Assembly: GCA_036003045.1 (NCBI GenBank)
Contig: DASYSS010000040.1
Coordinates: 47,644 to 111,643, forward strand
Length of the DNA: 64,000 nucleotides
Origin: Gemmatimonadaceae bacterium
GTDB lineage: Bacteria; Gemmatimonadota; Gemmatimonadetes; Gemmatimonadales; Gemmatimonadaceae
Reading direction: 5' to 3'
Shown here: positions 20,625 through 27,920 of the stretch, one piece after another
Numbering within the stretch: position 1 is the first letter of the stretch
Layout of the letters: every line of letters starts with the position of its first letter
Position numbers and translations under genes: made by a program
The notes under the pieces: model-generated
What the model was told of the DNA's origin: nothing
Database searches by the model: none
What the model saw: only the letters and a program-made list of their open reading frames with translations

Positions 20625-22136
20625 CTACAGATCATGGCCCGCGTACGAAAGGTTGAAGCTCTTGTTGCACAGTGGAAAATCGGAGATCACGTTGCCGGCC
20701 ATCGCGCCGGCCAGCGCGGGCCAATTGTGAAACGACGGGTCGACCACCTTGTGACGTCGCACTCGTCCCTCGGCGTCGGTCATCACGATGTGGGTGATCT
20801 CGCCGCGCCAGCCCTCCTCCATCGCCACGACGAGCTCCGACGGCTGCAGCGCCCCGCATCCCACGCGCACCGCGCCGCGCGGCAGAGCGCTCACTTGCTC
20901 GATCACGAACTCGATCGAGCGCTGGATCTCCAGTCGCCGCACCAGCGCGCGCGCCTGCACGTCTCCGGCCCACGCCCGGGCAACCGGGATCTGTGCGAAG
21001 CGATACACGCCATACGCGAAGTCGTGTCGAACGTCGCGCGCCACTTCACAGCTTCGCGCGACGGGGCCGACGTAGCCGTTGGCGATGACCTCGTCCTGGG
21101 TGACGACGCCGACTGCCTCGAATCGCGACTGCACGGACGTCGCGTCGAAGAGCAGTCGGAGCACCGGCGTGACGTCTTCGCGGAGCCGCTCGACTCGTCG
21201 GACGATCTCACTCGCCATCTCGTCGGGGATGTCGAACGCGACGCCGCCGGGGCGGATCAGTCCGCGCCCGTATCGGTTGCCGCTGATCGTCATGAGCAGA
21301 TTGAGGCATTCGCCGCGCAGCTTCGCCAAATACGCCGACGCGGGATGAAACGCCACATCCCCCGACAGCGCCCCGAGGTCTCCGATGTGATTCGCCAGCC
21401 GCTCGAGCTCGAGCGCGATGCCGCGGATGGCTTGGGCCCGGGGAGTCTTCCGGCTCCGCGCCAATGCTTCGATCGCCCCGCACGCTGCGCTCGCGTGCCC
21501 GATGACCGAGTCCCCGGCGATCGACTCCGCCACCAACGCGGCGCGATTCCGGTCCGCACCCTCGAGCAGTCGTTCGACGCCGCGATGTTGGTAGCCGAGC
21601 ACGATCTCGAGAGCGAGCACCTCCTCACCGTGCGCCTGGAAGCGAAAGTGCCCCGGTTCGATCACCCCGGCGTGCACCGGCCCAACCGCGACCTCGTGCA
21701 CCTCCTCTCCCGACACCTCGTCGAACGAGTACGCCTCGCGGTCGCGGAACGGGGTGCTCCATTCCACCGGCGCATGATCGGGCGGATGGCGCCGCAACGG
21801 CTTGAGCGAAACGGGACCCTGCGGCCGTGCGGCACATTGCTCGGCGATCTCCCGCTCAAAGCGCATCGCTTGCCGGCAACGTGTCGAGATCGACGGGTAT
21901 CGCTGTCCGACCACGCTGCTCGCGACAGCGAGCTCGCCGGCGTCGTCACGCGCGACCACTCCGACGAGCGTGAGCCGCGCGCGTGCCTCCGGCGTTCCGA
22001 AGAGAGCGACGATCCGCCACCCGTCGCGCGCTCGGGCTTCGAGCTCGGTCGCAAACTCCTCGACTTGCAGCGCCGGTATGTCCGCCAGTCGAGTGCCGCG
22101 ACGATTGGAGATTTCGAGAAACGACCGCTGCGTCAT
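20625..22136 (-). CDS. Ehr-type complex fused NuoC-NuoD-like large subunit
   Basis: A 503-residue fusion of a NuoC-like domain (about residues 1-130) and a NuoD/HycE-like domain. True HycE/HyfG enzymes bind NiFe through two CxxC motifs. Here the N-terminal position reads ESIAGDSVIGH (about residue 200) with no cysteines, and the C-terminus reads DFPLCNKS with a single Cys instead of DPCxxC. The NiFe site therefore appears absent, as in energy-converting hydrogenase-related (Ehr) complexes. The ATG overlaps the upstream TGA (ATGA), which shows translational coupling. A longer in-frame extension upstream lies inside the hyfF-like gene and was rejected. Confidence 0.88.
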   Translation of the reverse strand: MTQRSFLEISNRRGTRLADIPALQVEEFATELEARARDGWRIVALFGTPEARARLTLVGVVARDDAGELAVASSVVGQRYPSISTRCRQAMRFEREIAEQCAARPQGPVSLKPLRRHPPDHAPVEWSTPFRDREAYSFDEVSGEEVHEVAVGPVHAGVIEPGHFRFQAHGEEVLALEIVLGYQHRGVERLLEGADRNRAALVAESIAGDSVIGHASAACGAIEALARSRKTPRAQAIRGIALELERLANHIGDLGALSGDVAFHPASAYLAKLRGECLNLLMTISGNRYGRGLIRPGGVAFDIPDEMASEIVRRVERLREDVTPVLRLLFDATSVQSRFEAVGVVTQDEVIANGYVGPVARSCEVARDVRHDFAYGVYRFAQIPVARAWAGDVQARALVRRLEIQRSIEFVIEQVSALPRGAVRVGCGALQPSELVVAMEEGWRGEITHIVMTDAEGRVRRHKVVDPSFHNWPALAGAMAGNVISDFPLCNKSFNLSYAGHDL

Positions 22137-23572
22137 GGCGCGCTTCCGCCGAGCAGACGCGCTGCATCGGCCAGCGTGAGGCGTAGCGGCCCAGGGATGT
22201 ATACCCCGAGAACGAGCACGATCGCGGCGAGCGCGAGCGGCCCGGCGACGAGCCATGCCGACTCGCGTTCCGGGTTCTCATCCACACCCGCGGTGCGCGC
22301 TCCGAAGACGACGCCGAGCAGCATGCCACCGATGCCGACGAAGATGACCGACAGCAGTGTGAGCAGCGCGACCGCGACCCACACGTGGTGCTCGCGAACC
22401 GCGCCGCTCACGATCGCGAACTCGCTGACGAAAAGCCCGAACGGTGGCGAGCCCGTCACGGCGAAGAGCCCGACGAGCAGCAGCGCCGCCGAAACCGGCC
22501 GCGCTCGGAGCAGGCCTCGCAGGTCCGCAGCCGCGGAAGAACCGGTCGCCAGTACCATGTTGCCGGTGGTGAGGAACAACATCCCCTTCGCCACGCCGTT
22601 GTTCAGAACGTGGAGAATCGAGCCGAACGCACCGGCGCCGCCAATGCCAAGCCCGAGCACGAGAAGCCCCATGTGCTCCACGCTCGAGTATGCGAGCAGC
22701 CGCTTGAGGTCCGATTGCCCGATGATGAACGCCGTGGCGACGACGAGCGAGACGAGTCCAAACGCGATGAGCAGCGGCCGGGCGAAGTCGTCCAGGCCGG
22801 CGGCAAAGACGATCGCCGTGAAGCGCGCCAGCCCGAGAAACGCGCAACTCGTGAGCGCGCCGGACATGAGTGCCGAGACGAGACTCGGCGCTTCCCCGTA
22901 GGTGTCCGGCTTCCAGGAATGCAGTGGCGCGAGCCCCATCTTGGTGCCGAAGCCCGTGAGCGCAAAGACGTACGCGGCTCGAAGCCACTGGCGATCGAGC
23001 TGGCGCGCGTTCGTGAGAAGATCGTGGAACATGAGCGGTCGCGATCCACTCGACACCGGTTGCGCCGTGGCGACCAGAAACACCGCCAACAGTGCGAAGG
23101 CGATGCCGAGCGACGACAGCATGAGGTACTTCCATACCGCCTCGAGCGATCGGCGATCGTGCCGATGGTAGACGAGGGGGGCGATCGTGAGAGTCGTGGT
23201 CTCCATCCCGACCCACAAGAGCGCGAGGTGTTGGCTCACGCACACGAGTGTCGTGGCCGCGAGGAATCCGAGGAGGCACCCCGCGAACCATCGGCCACCG
23301 CGCGGACTCTCTTCCCGGAGAAAGCCGACCGCGTACGTGACGACGGCGGCAAACAACACGCTCACCAGCGTCAGGATGACGAGCCCGAGTGAATCCACAG
23401 CGAGCCATCCGTTCAATGCACTCGCGCTCGGTCCGCGCCACAAAACGCCGACGATCGAGAGGTGCGCGACGCTCACCACGCCGAGCACCAGCAGGCGAGG
23501 GCCGGGCTTGGTGAGCGCGAACGCCAGCGCCGCCCCGCCGGCCGAGAGAAGCAACAGCAGGAGAGCTAACAC
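22133..23572 (-). CDS. hyfF: Ehr-type complex antiporter-like subunit (HyfF/NuoN-like)
   Basis: A 479-residue membrane subunit of the proton-translocating antiporter-like family (NuoL/M/N, Mrp). Around 13-14 hydrophobic helices are visible. Conserved features include the helix with LLWVGMETTTL (a glutamate typical of TM5), the TKMGLAPLHSWKPDTYGEAPS motif containing the conserved lysine, and LKRLLAYSSVEHMG. It starts with GTG at 23572, 16 nt after the hyfE-like stop, and its TGA overlaps the start of the next gene. It should contribute one ion channel of the membrane arm. Confidence 0.9.
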   Translation of the reverse strand: MLALLLLLLSAGGAALAFALTKPGPRLLVLGVVSVAHLSIVGVLWRGPSASALNGWLAVDSLGLVILTLVSVLFAAVVTYAVGFLREESPRGGRWFAGCLLGFLAATTLVCVSQHLALLWVGMETTTLTIAPLVYHRHDRRSLEAVWKYLMLSSLGIAFALLAVFLVATAQPVSSGSRPLMFHDLLTNARQLDRQWLRAAYVFALTGFGTKMGLAPLHSWKPDTYGEAPSLVSALMSGALTSCAFLGLARFTAIVFAAGLDDFARPLLIAFGLVSLVVATAFIIGQSDLKRLLAYSSVEHMGLLVLGLGIGGAGAFGSILHVLNNGVAKGMLFLTTGNMVLATGSSAAADLRGLLRARPVSAALLLVGLFAVTGSPPFGLFVSEFAIVSGAVREHHVWVAVALLTLLSVIFVGIGGMLLGVVFGARTAGVDENPERESAWLVAGPLALAAIVLVLGVYIPGPLRLTLADAARLLGGSAP

Positions 23573-23588
23573 GCGCGCGGAGTCCGGC

Positions 23589-24254
23589 TCACGCTTCTCT
23601 CAGTTCCACGAGATTCTCGGCGGAGATCGAGTCGAACTCGCGGTTGATGTGAAACACCACGATGCCCATGATGAACACGGCGACGAACACGTCGAGCAGC
23701 ACGCCGATCTCGACGAGAAATGAAATCCGCCCCACCAACGTGAGCCCGAACAGATAGATGCCATTCTCCAGCATCAGATAGCCGACCACTTGCGTTATGG
23801 CCTTGCTGCGCGTGATCAGCACGAGCAACCCGGAGAGAAGCGTCGCCAGCGCAATCGGAACGAGGAGCCCCCCCGGCGCGCTCCCTCCTTGTCCCGGGAC
23901 CATTCCGGGCAGACGGCTCGCCACCGCAAATGACACCCCCACGACCAGTGCCCCGAGTAGAAGCGACGCCATGTAGCCGATCACCGGCTCGACCTCGCGC
24001 CGGACGGCTGCCTCGCGCATCGCCCATCGGAGAAACCACGGCAGTCCGAGGGCCTTCACCGCCACGGTGCCGGCGCCGAGCGCGATTGAGTGCACGGACA
24101 GGGGGCGCTCGACGGCAATCGACAGCACGCCGAGCAACGCGCCTTGCATGGCGAGCATTCGGACGCACGCCGTCATGCGCGAGGTTCCGAGCACGGCAAA
24201 ATTCGTGAGCGCCACGGCGAGAAGGATCGGCTCGATCAACGGGCGCACGATCAC
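23589..24254 (-). CDS. hyfE: Ehr-type complex subunit HyfE-like
   Basis: A 221-residue membrane protein like HyfE, a subunit specific to hydrogenase-4 and Ehr complexes whose C-terminal part resembles NuoK. Several hydrophobic helices are visible. The NuoK-like stretch contains a glutamate in GYLMLENGIYLFG and a terminal VFHINREFDSI segment. The start is a GTG that overlaps the TGA of the hyfC-like gene (GTGA); a second GTG two codons later is an alternative. Length agrees with E. coli HyfE (about 216). Confidence 0.87.
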   Translation of the reverse strand: MIVRPLIEPILLAVALTNFAVLGTSRMTACVRMLAMQGALLGVLSIAVERPLSVHSIALGAGTVAVKALGLPWFLRWAMREAAVRREVEPVIGYMASLLLGALVVGVSFAVASRLPGMVPGQGGSAPGGLLVPIALATLLSGLLVLITRSKAITQVVGYLMLENGIYLFGLTLVGRISFLVEIGVLLDVFVAVFIMGIVVFHINREFDSISAENLVELREA

Positions 24255-25168
24255 CTGAGCAGGAGGACCAGACCGAAGGCCGATAGCGCCGCACCGCCGG
24301 CGATGTAGAGCGGCACTTTGGCCAGCTTGAGCCGAGCCATCGACGCCTCCACGATGCCCACCAGTACGCCGACGAGCACCAATGCCGCAACCAGCGCCGC
24401 GAGACGCAGCGCCGGCGCGAGCTTCGCGACGGGCCAGGCGATCCGCCCAAGCAGCGCCGCGAGCACGCTCAATCTTACGGCACTCGCATAAAGAATGACC
24501 CCGAGGTCCGGTCCGCTGTGATCGAGGATCATCACCTCGTGGATCATGGTCAGCTCGAGATGCGTCGTCGGATCGTCGACCGGTGAGCGCGAGCACTCGG
24601 CCAGCAGGAGAATGAACAATCCCGCCGCCACCAACGACAGCGCGGGCGCCGCGGTCATCCATCGGTCGGCAAGCGTCACGCCGGCCATGCCGGACAGCGA
24701 GAGCTGATGCGTGACGACGCTCAGCGCGGCGAAGCAGAGGAAGAGCGCGAATTCCACGAGCGCGGCAAACGTGACCTCGCGGCTCGCGCCCATCCCCTCG
24801 AAGCTGGAGCCGGTGTCCAGCGCTCCGAGAACGAGGACGAACCGAGCGAGCGCCAGGGTATATACGAAAGCGACGACGTCGCCGGGGAATGCGAAGACCG
24901 ACGTTCGGCCATCGAGCGGCACGAGAAGCGATGCCGCCACGATCGCAGCCAGCGCGACGACGGGCACGAGACGGAACGGTATGGTCGTCACGCGCGCATA
25001 CACGATCCCGCGGCGAAACAGTTTCCACAGGTCGGCGTACAGCTGCCAAATGGGCGAGCCCCGCCGGCCTGTGAGGACGGCGCGCGTCCTCGCCGCGACC
25101 CCCGGCACCAGCGGCGCGAGCAGCAGCGTGAGGATGAGCGCAAGGACGGGAGTTGCTCGCTCGGGCAT
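24251..25168 (-). CDS. hyfC: Ehr-type complex NuoH/HyfC-like membrane subunit
   Basis: A 305-residue homologue of NuoH and HycD/HyfC, which joins the peripheral arm to the membrane arm. About eight helices are visible. Typical motifs include QLYADLWKLFRRG near the N-terminus, a conserved acidic loop (LLAECSRSPVDDPTTHLELTM) with the ExxRxPxD-like pattern of the family, and HEVMILDHSGPD. The ATG lies 2 nt after the hyfB-like stop, with a G-rich ribosome-binding site. A much longer frame upstream is a shadow of the hyfB-like gene. Confidence 0.9.
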   Translation of the reverse strand: MPERATPVLALILTLLLAPLVPGVAARTRAVLTGRRGSPIWQLYADLWKLFRRGIVYARVTTIPFRLVPVVALAAIVAASLLVPLDGRTSVFAFPGDVVAFVYTLALARFVLVLGALDTGSSFEGMGASREVTFAALVEFALFLCFAALSVVTHQLSLSGMAGVTLADRWMTAAPALSLVAAGLFILLLAECSRSPVDDPTTHLELTMIHEVMILDHSGPDLGVILYASAVRLSVLAALLGRIAWPVAKLAPALRLAALVAALVLVGVLVGIVEASMARLKLAKVPLYIAGGAALSAFGLVLLLR

Positions 25169-25170
25169 GA

Positions 25171-27129
25171 TCACGCGCCCCCGCGCACAACGAGATAGCC
25201 CAGCAACACCGTCAGCGTGGCTACTGCGTAAACGAGATAGGTGCGAAGCCGCCCTTGCTGCAGACGGCGAAGGCGCATCGTCACACGTCGCACCGACGCC
25301 CATGCCGGAGCAATGGCGCGATCGAGCGCGAGGTCGAACGGCTCGGAGTGGAACACGGTCGGGCCGCGATGCGTCCGGACACCGCTCGCCGCTCCGAAGA
25401 CGTCGAGCAGCGGCGCGGCGAAGGACGACGCCGTGTACTGCATTCGCGGAGTCGCCGCCGCGTAGCCACAGCCCCAGGTGTCCGACACGCGCCGCGACAC
25501 CCGAACCCGAAGGCGGTGCATGAGGAACGCCGCCACTCCAACCGCGACGAGTAATACCAGCGCGAACGCGGCAACCTGCCATGCCGAGCGCGACACATCG
25601 GCCGCCGATCCGGGGTCGACCGCCACCGATTCGACGAAGCCACCGGCGCGCAACATCACGCCGATGACGAATGGCGGCGCCACGCCGATCGCAACGCACA
25701 CGCTCGCAATGACGATCGCGGGCAGTCGCAACAAGGCGCTCGGCTCCCGAGCCTGGTCGGCACGCGGCGATCGACTGGTGCCAAGGAAGACCACCCCCGC
25801 GACTTTGGCGAAGCAGGCGAGCGCGAGGCCGCCCACGAGTGCCAGCGCGGGCGTTCCCAGCACGGCGAGCCGCAGCGTGTCCGCGGACTGGCCGGCTTGG
25901 AGCAGGCCGCGATAGACCAACCACTCGCTCACGAAGCCGTTGAACGGCGGCAGCCCGACGATGGCGGCCGCGCCAATCGCGAACGCCAACCAGATCACAG
26001 GCATGCGTCGCGCGAGTCCGCCGAGCAGCTCGAGGTCTCGCGTTCTCGCCTCGCGGTACACCGCGCCCGCGCAAAAGAACAACAAGCTCTTGAAAAGCGC
26101 ATGGTTCATCGTGTGGAGCACTGCCGCACCGTATCCGATCGCGGCGAGTGCCGGGTGCCCATAGGCGCTCGCCAGCGCACCCAATCCCAGTCCCATGAGA
26201 ATGATGCCGATGTTCTCGACGCTGTGATACGCGAGCAACCGCTTGACGTCGTGCTGTGCAAGCGCCCACAGCACGCCGAAGATCGCCGAGAACGTCCCGA
26301 TCGCGAAAACTGTCCAACCCCACCAGGGCGGCGGTGCCCCGACGAGCCACACGACGCGCAGCAGTCCGTAAATGCCGATCTTGATCACGACACCAGACAT
26401 GAGCGCCGACACGTGCGACGGCGCGGCCGCGTGGGCCGGCGGAAGCCAGAAGTGCAGCGGGACGAACCCCGCCTTCACACCGAACCCCAGCAGCGCCAGG
26501 GCGAGGACGGCCGTACGTGCGGCGCTGGGCTCACGCGTCCCTTGCGCCAACGCGCCGAATGTCCAATCGCCCGTGTTGCGCGCGAGGGTCGCGAAGAGCG
26601 CGAACAGGGCCAGCGTTCCCACGTGGGTCGCCACGATATAAATGAAGCCTGCCCGCCGGGCTTCGGCGTGCCGGTATTCCGTGAGAATCAGCAACAGCGA
26701 TCCGATCGCCATCAGCTCCCACGCGCCCATGAAGGGCATCACGGAACGGGCGCACACGACAAGCGACAAGGCCGCCACCTCGAGCGCGAAGAACGCGTGG
26801 CTCGGCCATGGAGCGATCTCCTCGTCGTAGCGCATGTAGCCGATCCCGTATGTTGCCGACAGCGCTCCGACGCCAAGGATTGCGATGAGGAATGCCGCGC
26901 TGAGGGGATCGAGCCCGAGGACCCAATTGCCGCCGGGAAGCATGCTGGGGATGGTCGCGGTCAGGGTCGTCCCATCGCGCAACACCCCAATGGCCGTTGC
27001 GATGCCCAATGCCGCCCCGGCGAGAACGAGAATGGCGAATAGCCGGTCGGCACGGCCGCCTCCGCGTAGCGCCAACTGCACGGCGGCGGCCAAGACGAGT
27101 GAGCCGAGCCCGATCCAGAGTAGCGTCAC
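25171..27129 (-). CDS. hyfB: Ehr-type complex antiporter-like subunit (HyfB/NuoL-like)
   Basis: A 652-residue membrane subunit of the NuoL/HyfB type, first of the six structural genes. It has about 14-16 helices, with FMGAWELMAIGSLLLIL carrying the conserved TM5 glutamate, KAGFVPLHFWLPPAHAAAPS with the channel lysine and proline, and VKRLLAYHSVENIGI. The extended C-terminus (last 100 residues, one final helix) resembles HyfB. The GTG start overlaps the TGA of the HTH-EIIA gene (GTGA), so the regulator and the complex are translationally coupled. Confidence 0.91.
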   Translation of the reverse strand: MTLLWIGLGSLVLAAAVQLALRGGGRADRLFAILVLAGAALGIATAIGVLRDGTTLTATIPSMLPGGNWVLGLDPLSAAFLIAILGVGALSATYGIGYMRYDEEIAPWPSHAFFALEVAALSLVVCARSVMPFMGAWELMAIGSLLLILTEYRHAEARRAGFIYIVATHVGTLALFALFATLARNTGDWTFGALAQGTREPSAARTAVLALALLGFGVKAGFVPLHFWLPPAHAAAPSHVSALMSGVVIKIGIYGLLRVVWLVGAPPPWWGWTVFAIGTFSAIFGVLWALAQHDVKRLLAYHSVENIGIILMGLGLGALASAYGHPALAAIGYGAAVLHTMNHALFKSLLFFCAGAVYREARTRDLELLGGLARRMPVIWLAFAIGAAAIVGLPPFNGFVSEWLVYRGLLQAGQSADTLRLAVLGTPALALVGGLALACFAKVAGVVFLGTSRSPRADQAREPSALLRLPAIVIASVCVAIGVAPPFVIGVMLRAGGFVESVAVDPGSAADVSRSAWQVAAFALVLLVAVGVAAFLMHRLRVRVSRRVSDTWGCGYAAATPRMQYTASSFAAPLLDVFGAASGVRTHRGPTVFHSEPFDLALDRAIAPAWASVRRVTMRLRRLQQGRLRTYLVYAVATLTVLLGYLVVRGGA

Positions 27130-27839
27130 GCGGTCGGTGTCCGCGTCTCCGCGGGGAACGACCCGGTCGTGCGCGTCGTCTCGATCATCTCCAGGCGGGC
27201 GAGAATCTCGTGCGCCGGCGCGCGTGCGCGCAGCAGGTCGCGCAGCGTGTCGTCACGCAGGACGAATCCGAGCTGGGCGAGAATCCGCAAATGCGTCGGG
27301 ACGATCGGGCTCACGACCATGAACAACGCGTGCACCGGTGTTCCGTCCAGCGCGGCGAACTCGATCGGCTGCGTGAGCAACCCCAGCGTCACGAACGGTC
27401 GCGCCACGTGCAGCACGATCGGATTCCGCACGTGCGGGATCGCGATTCCGTCGCCGATCCCCGTGGAGCCGAGCGCCTCGCGCGCCTCGAGCACGTCGAG
27501 CAGGAACGCGCGGTCCTGTTCGGGCGGCAGCGGGAGACGTTCAACGAATTGCGCGAGGACGCGATGCTTGGACGCGCCGTCGATGTCGTAGAAGATCCCC
27601 CCTTCGCGCAGCAGCACCGAGAGAGGCGGCACTTCGTCCGGCGCACGATGGGCGACGTCGAGTAGACCACGCGAGGCGGGCACGCCCGCCTCGACCGCCC
27701 ATTCCCAGAGCTCGATTGGGTTGAGATACAACCGCTCGCTCACCGAGTGCGCGGGCAGCGCTCGCTGGTCGATCCAACGACGCATCGTTCCTTCGCTGAC
27801 GCCGAGATAGCTCGCCGCCTGGCGGAGCGTGAGTTGCAC
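27126..27839 (-). CDS. Helix-turn-helix / PTS EIIA (PtsN-like) fusion regulator
   Basis: A 237-residue two-domain protein. Residues 3-45 form an excisionase-like helix-turn-helix (TLRQAASYLGVSEGTMRRWI). Residues about 80-225 form a fructose/nitrogen-type EIIA domain, with the phospho-acceptor His136 in GIGDGIAIPHVR. EIIA domains accept phosphate from HPr or NPr; no PTS permease is nearby, so this is probably regulatory. The GTG at 27839 was chosen because a well-formed promoter lies at 27879-27906, inside the longer TTG-started frame (27893). The gene is coupled to hyfB by a GTGA overlap, so it likely reports phosphorylation or energy state to the Ehr operon. Confidence 0.85.
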   Translation of the reverse strand: MQLTLRQAASYLGVSEGTMRRWIDQRALPAHSVSERLYLNPIELWEWAVEAGVPASRGLLDVAHRAPDEVPPLSVLLREGGIFYDIDGASKHRVLAQFVERLPLPPEQDRAFLLDVLEAREALGSTGIGDGIAIPHVRNPIVLHVARPFVTLGLLTQPIEFAALDGTPVHALFMVVSPIVPTHLRILAQLGFVLRDDTLRDLLRARAPAHEILARLEMIETTRTTGSFPAETRTPTA

Positions 27840-27857
27840 GGGAGCGAGTACCTCGCG

Positions 27858-27886
27858 TTGAAGCGCCTCTCCCCGCGGAGTATATT
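27858..27886 (+). promoter_or_regulatory. Candidate promoter for the SulP gene
   Basis: TTGAAG (27858-27863), exactly 17 nt, then TATATT (27881-27886), which predicts a start near 27893 and a leader of about 28 nt before the GTG of the SulP gene. It overlaps the opposing promoter of the HTH-EIIA/Ehr operon, and the palindrome at 27885-27900 covers its -10 edge and start site. Confidence 0.55.
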
Positions 27887-27906
27887 GAACCAACGTTCAA
27901 CGTCAA
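27879..27906 (-). promoter_or_regulatory. Candidate promoter for the HTH-EIIA/Ehr operon
   Basis: On the minus strand, TTGACG, 16 nt, then TATACT, a strong match to the sigma70 consensus. The predicted start (about 27872) precedes the GTG at 27839 by some 33 nt, with GAGG in the leader. This is the main evidence for the shorter start of the EIIA protein. Confidence 0.6.
27885..27900. promoter_or_regulatory. 16-bp palindromic operator candidate between divergent promoters
   Basis: TTGAACCAACGTTCAA: perfect 6-bp arms around a 4-bp centre. It occupies exactly the whole spacer between -35 and -10 of the Ehr-operon promoter and also covers the initiation region of the SulP promoter. One bound dimer could control both directions. 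The HTH-EIIA protein or the TetR protein are local candidates, by proximity only. Confidence 0.55.
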
Positions 27907-27920
27907 GCGGGGACCCGGCG

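Noticed and set aside
20625..22136. A functional NiFe hydrogenase (Hyf/Hyc type)
   Set aside because: Neither CxxC ligand motif is present in the large subunit.
22136..22256. A longer N-terminus for the NuoCD-like subunit
   Set aside because: It would lie within the hyfF-like gene; the ATGA overlap start at 22136 matches the family.
27840..27893. A TTG start for the HTH-EIIA protein
   Set aside because: The TTG lies inside the spacer of the gene's own predicted promoter, so it could not be in the transcript.
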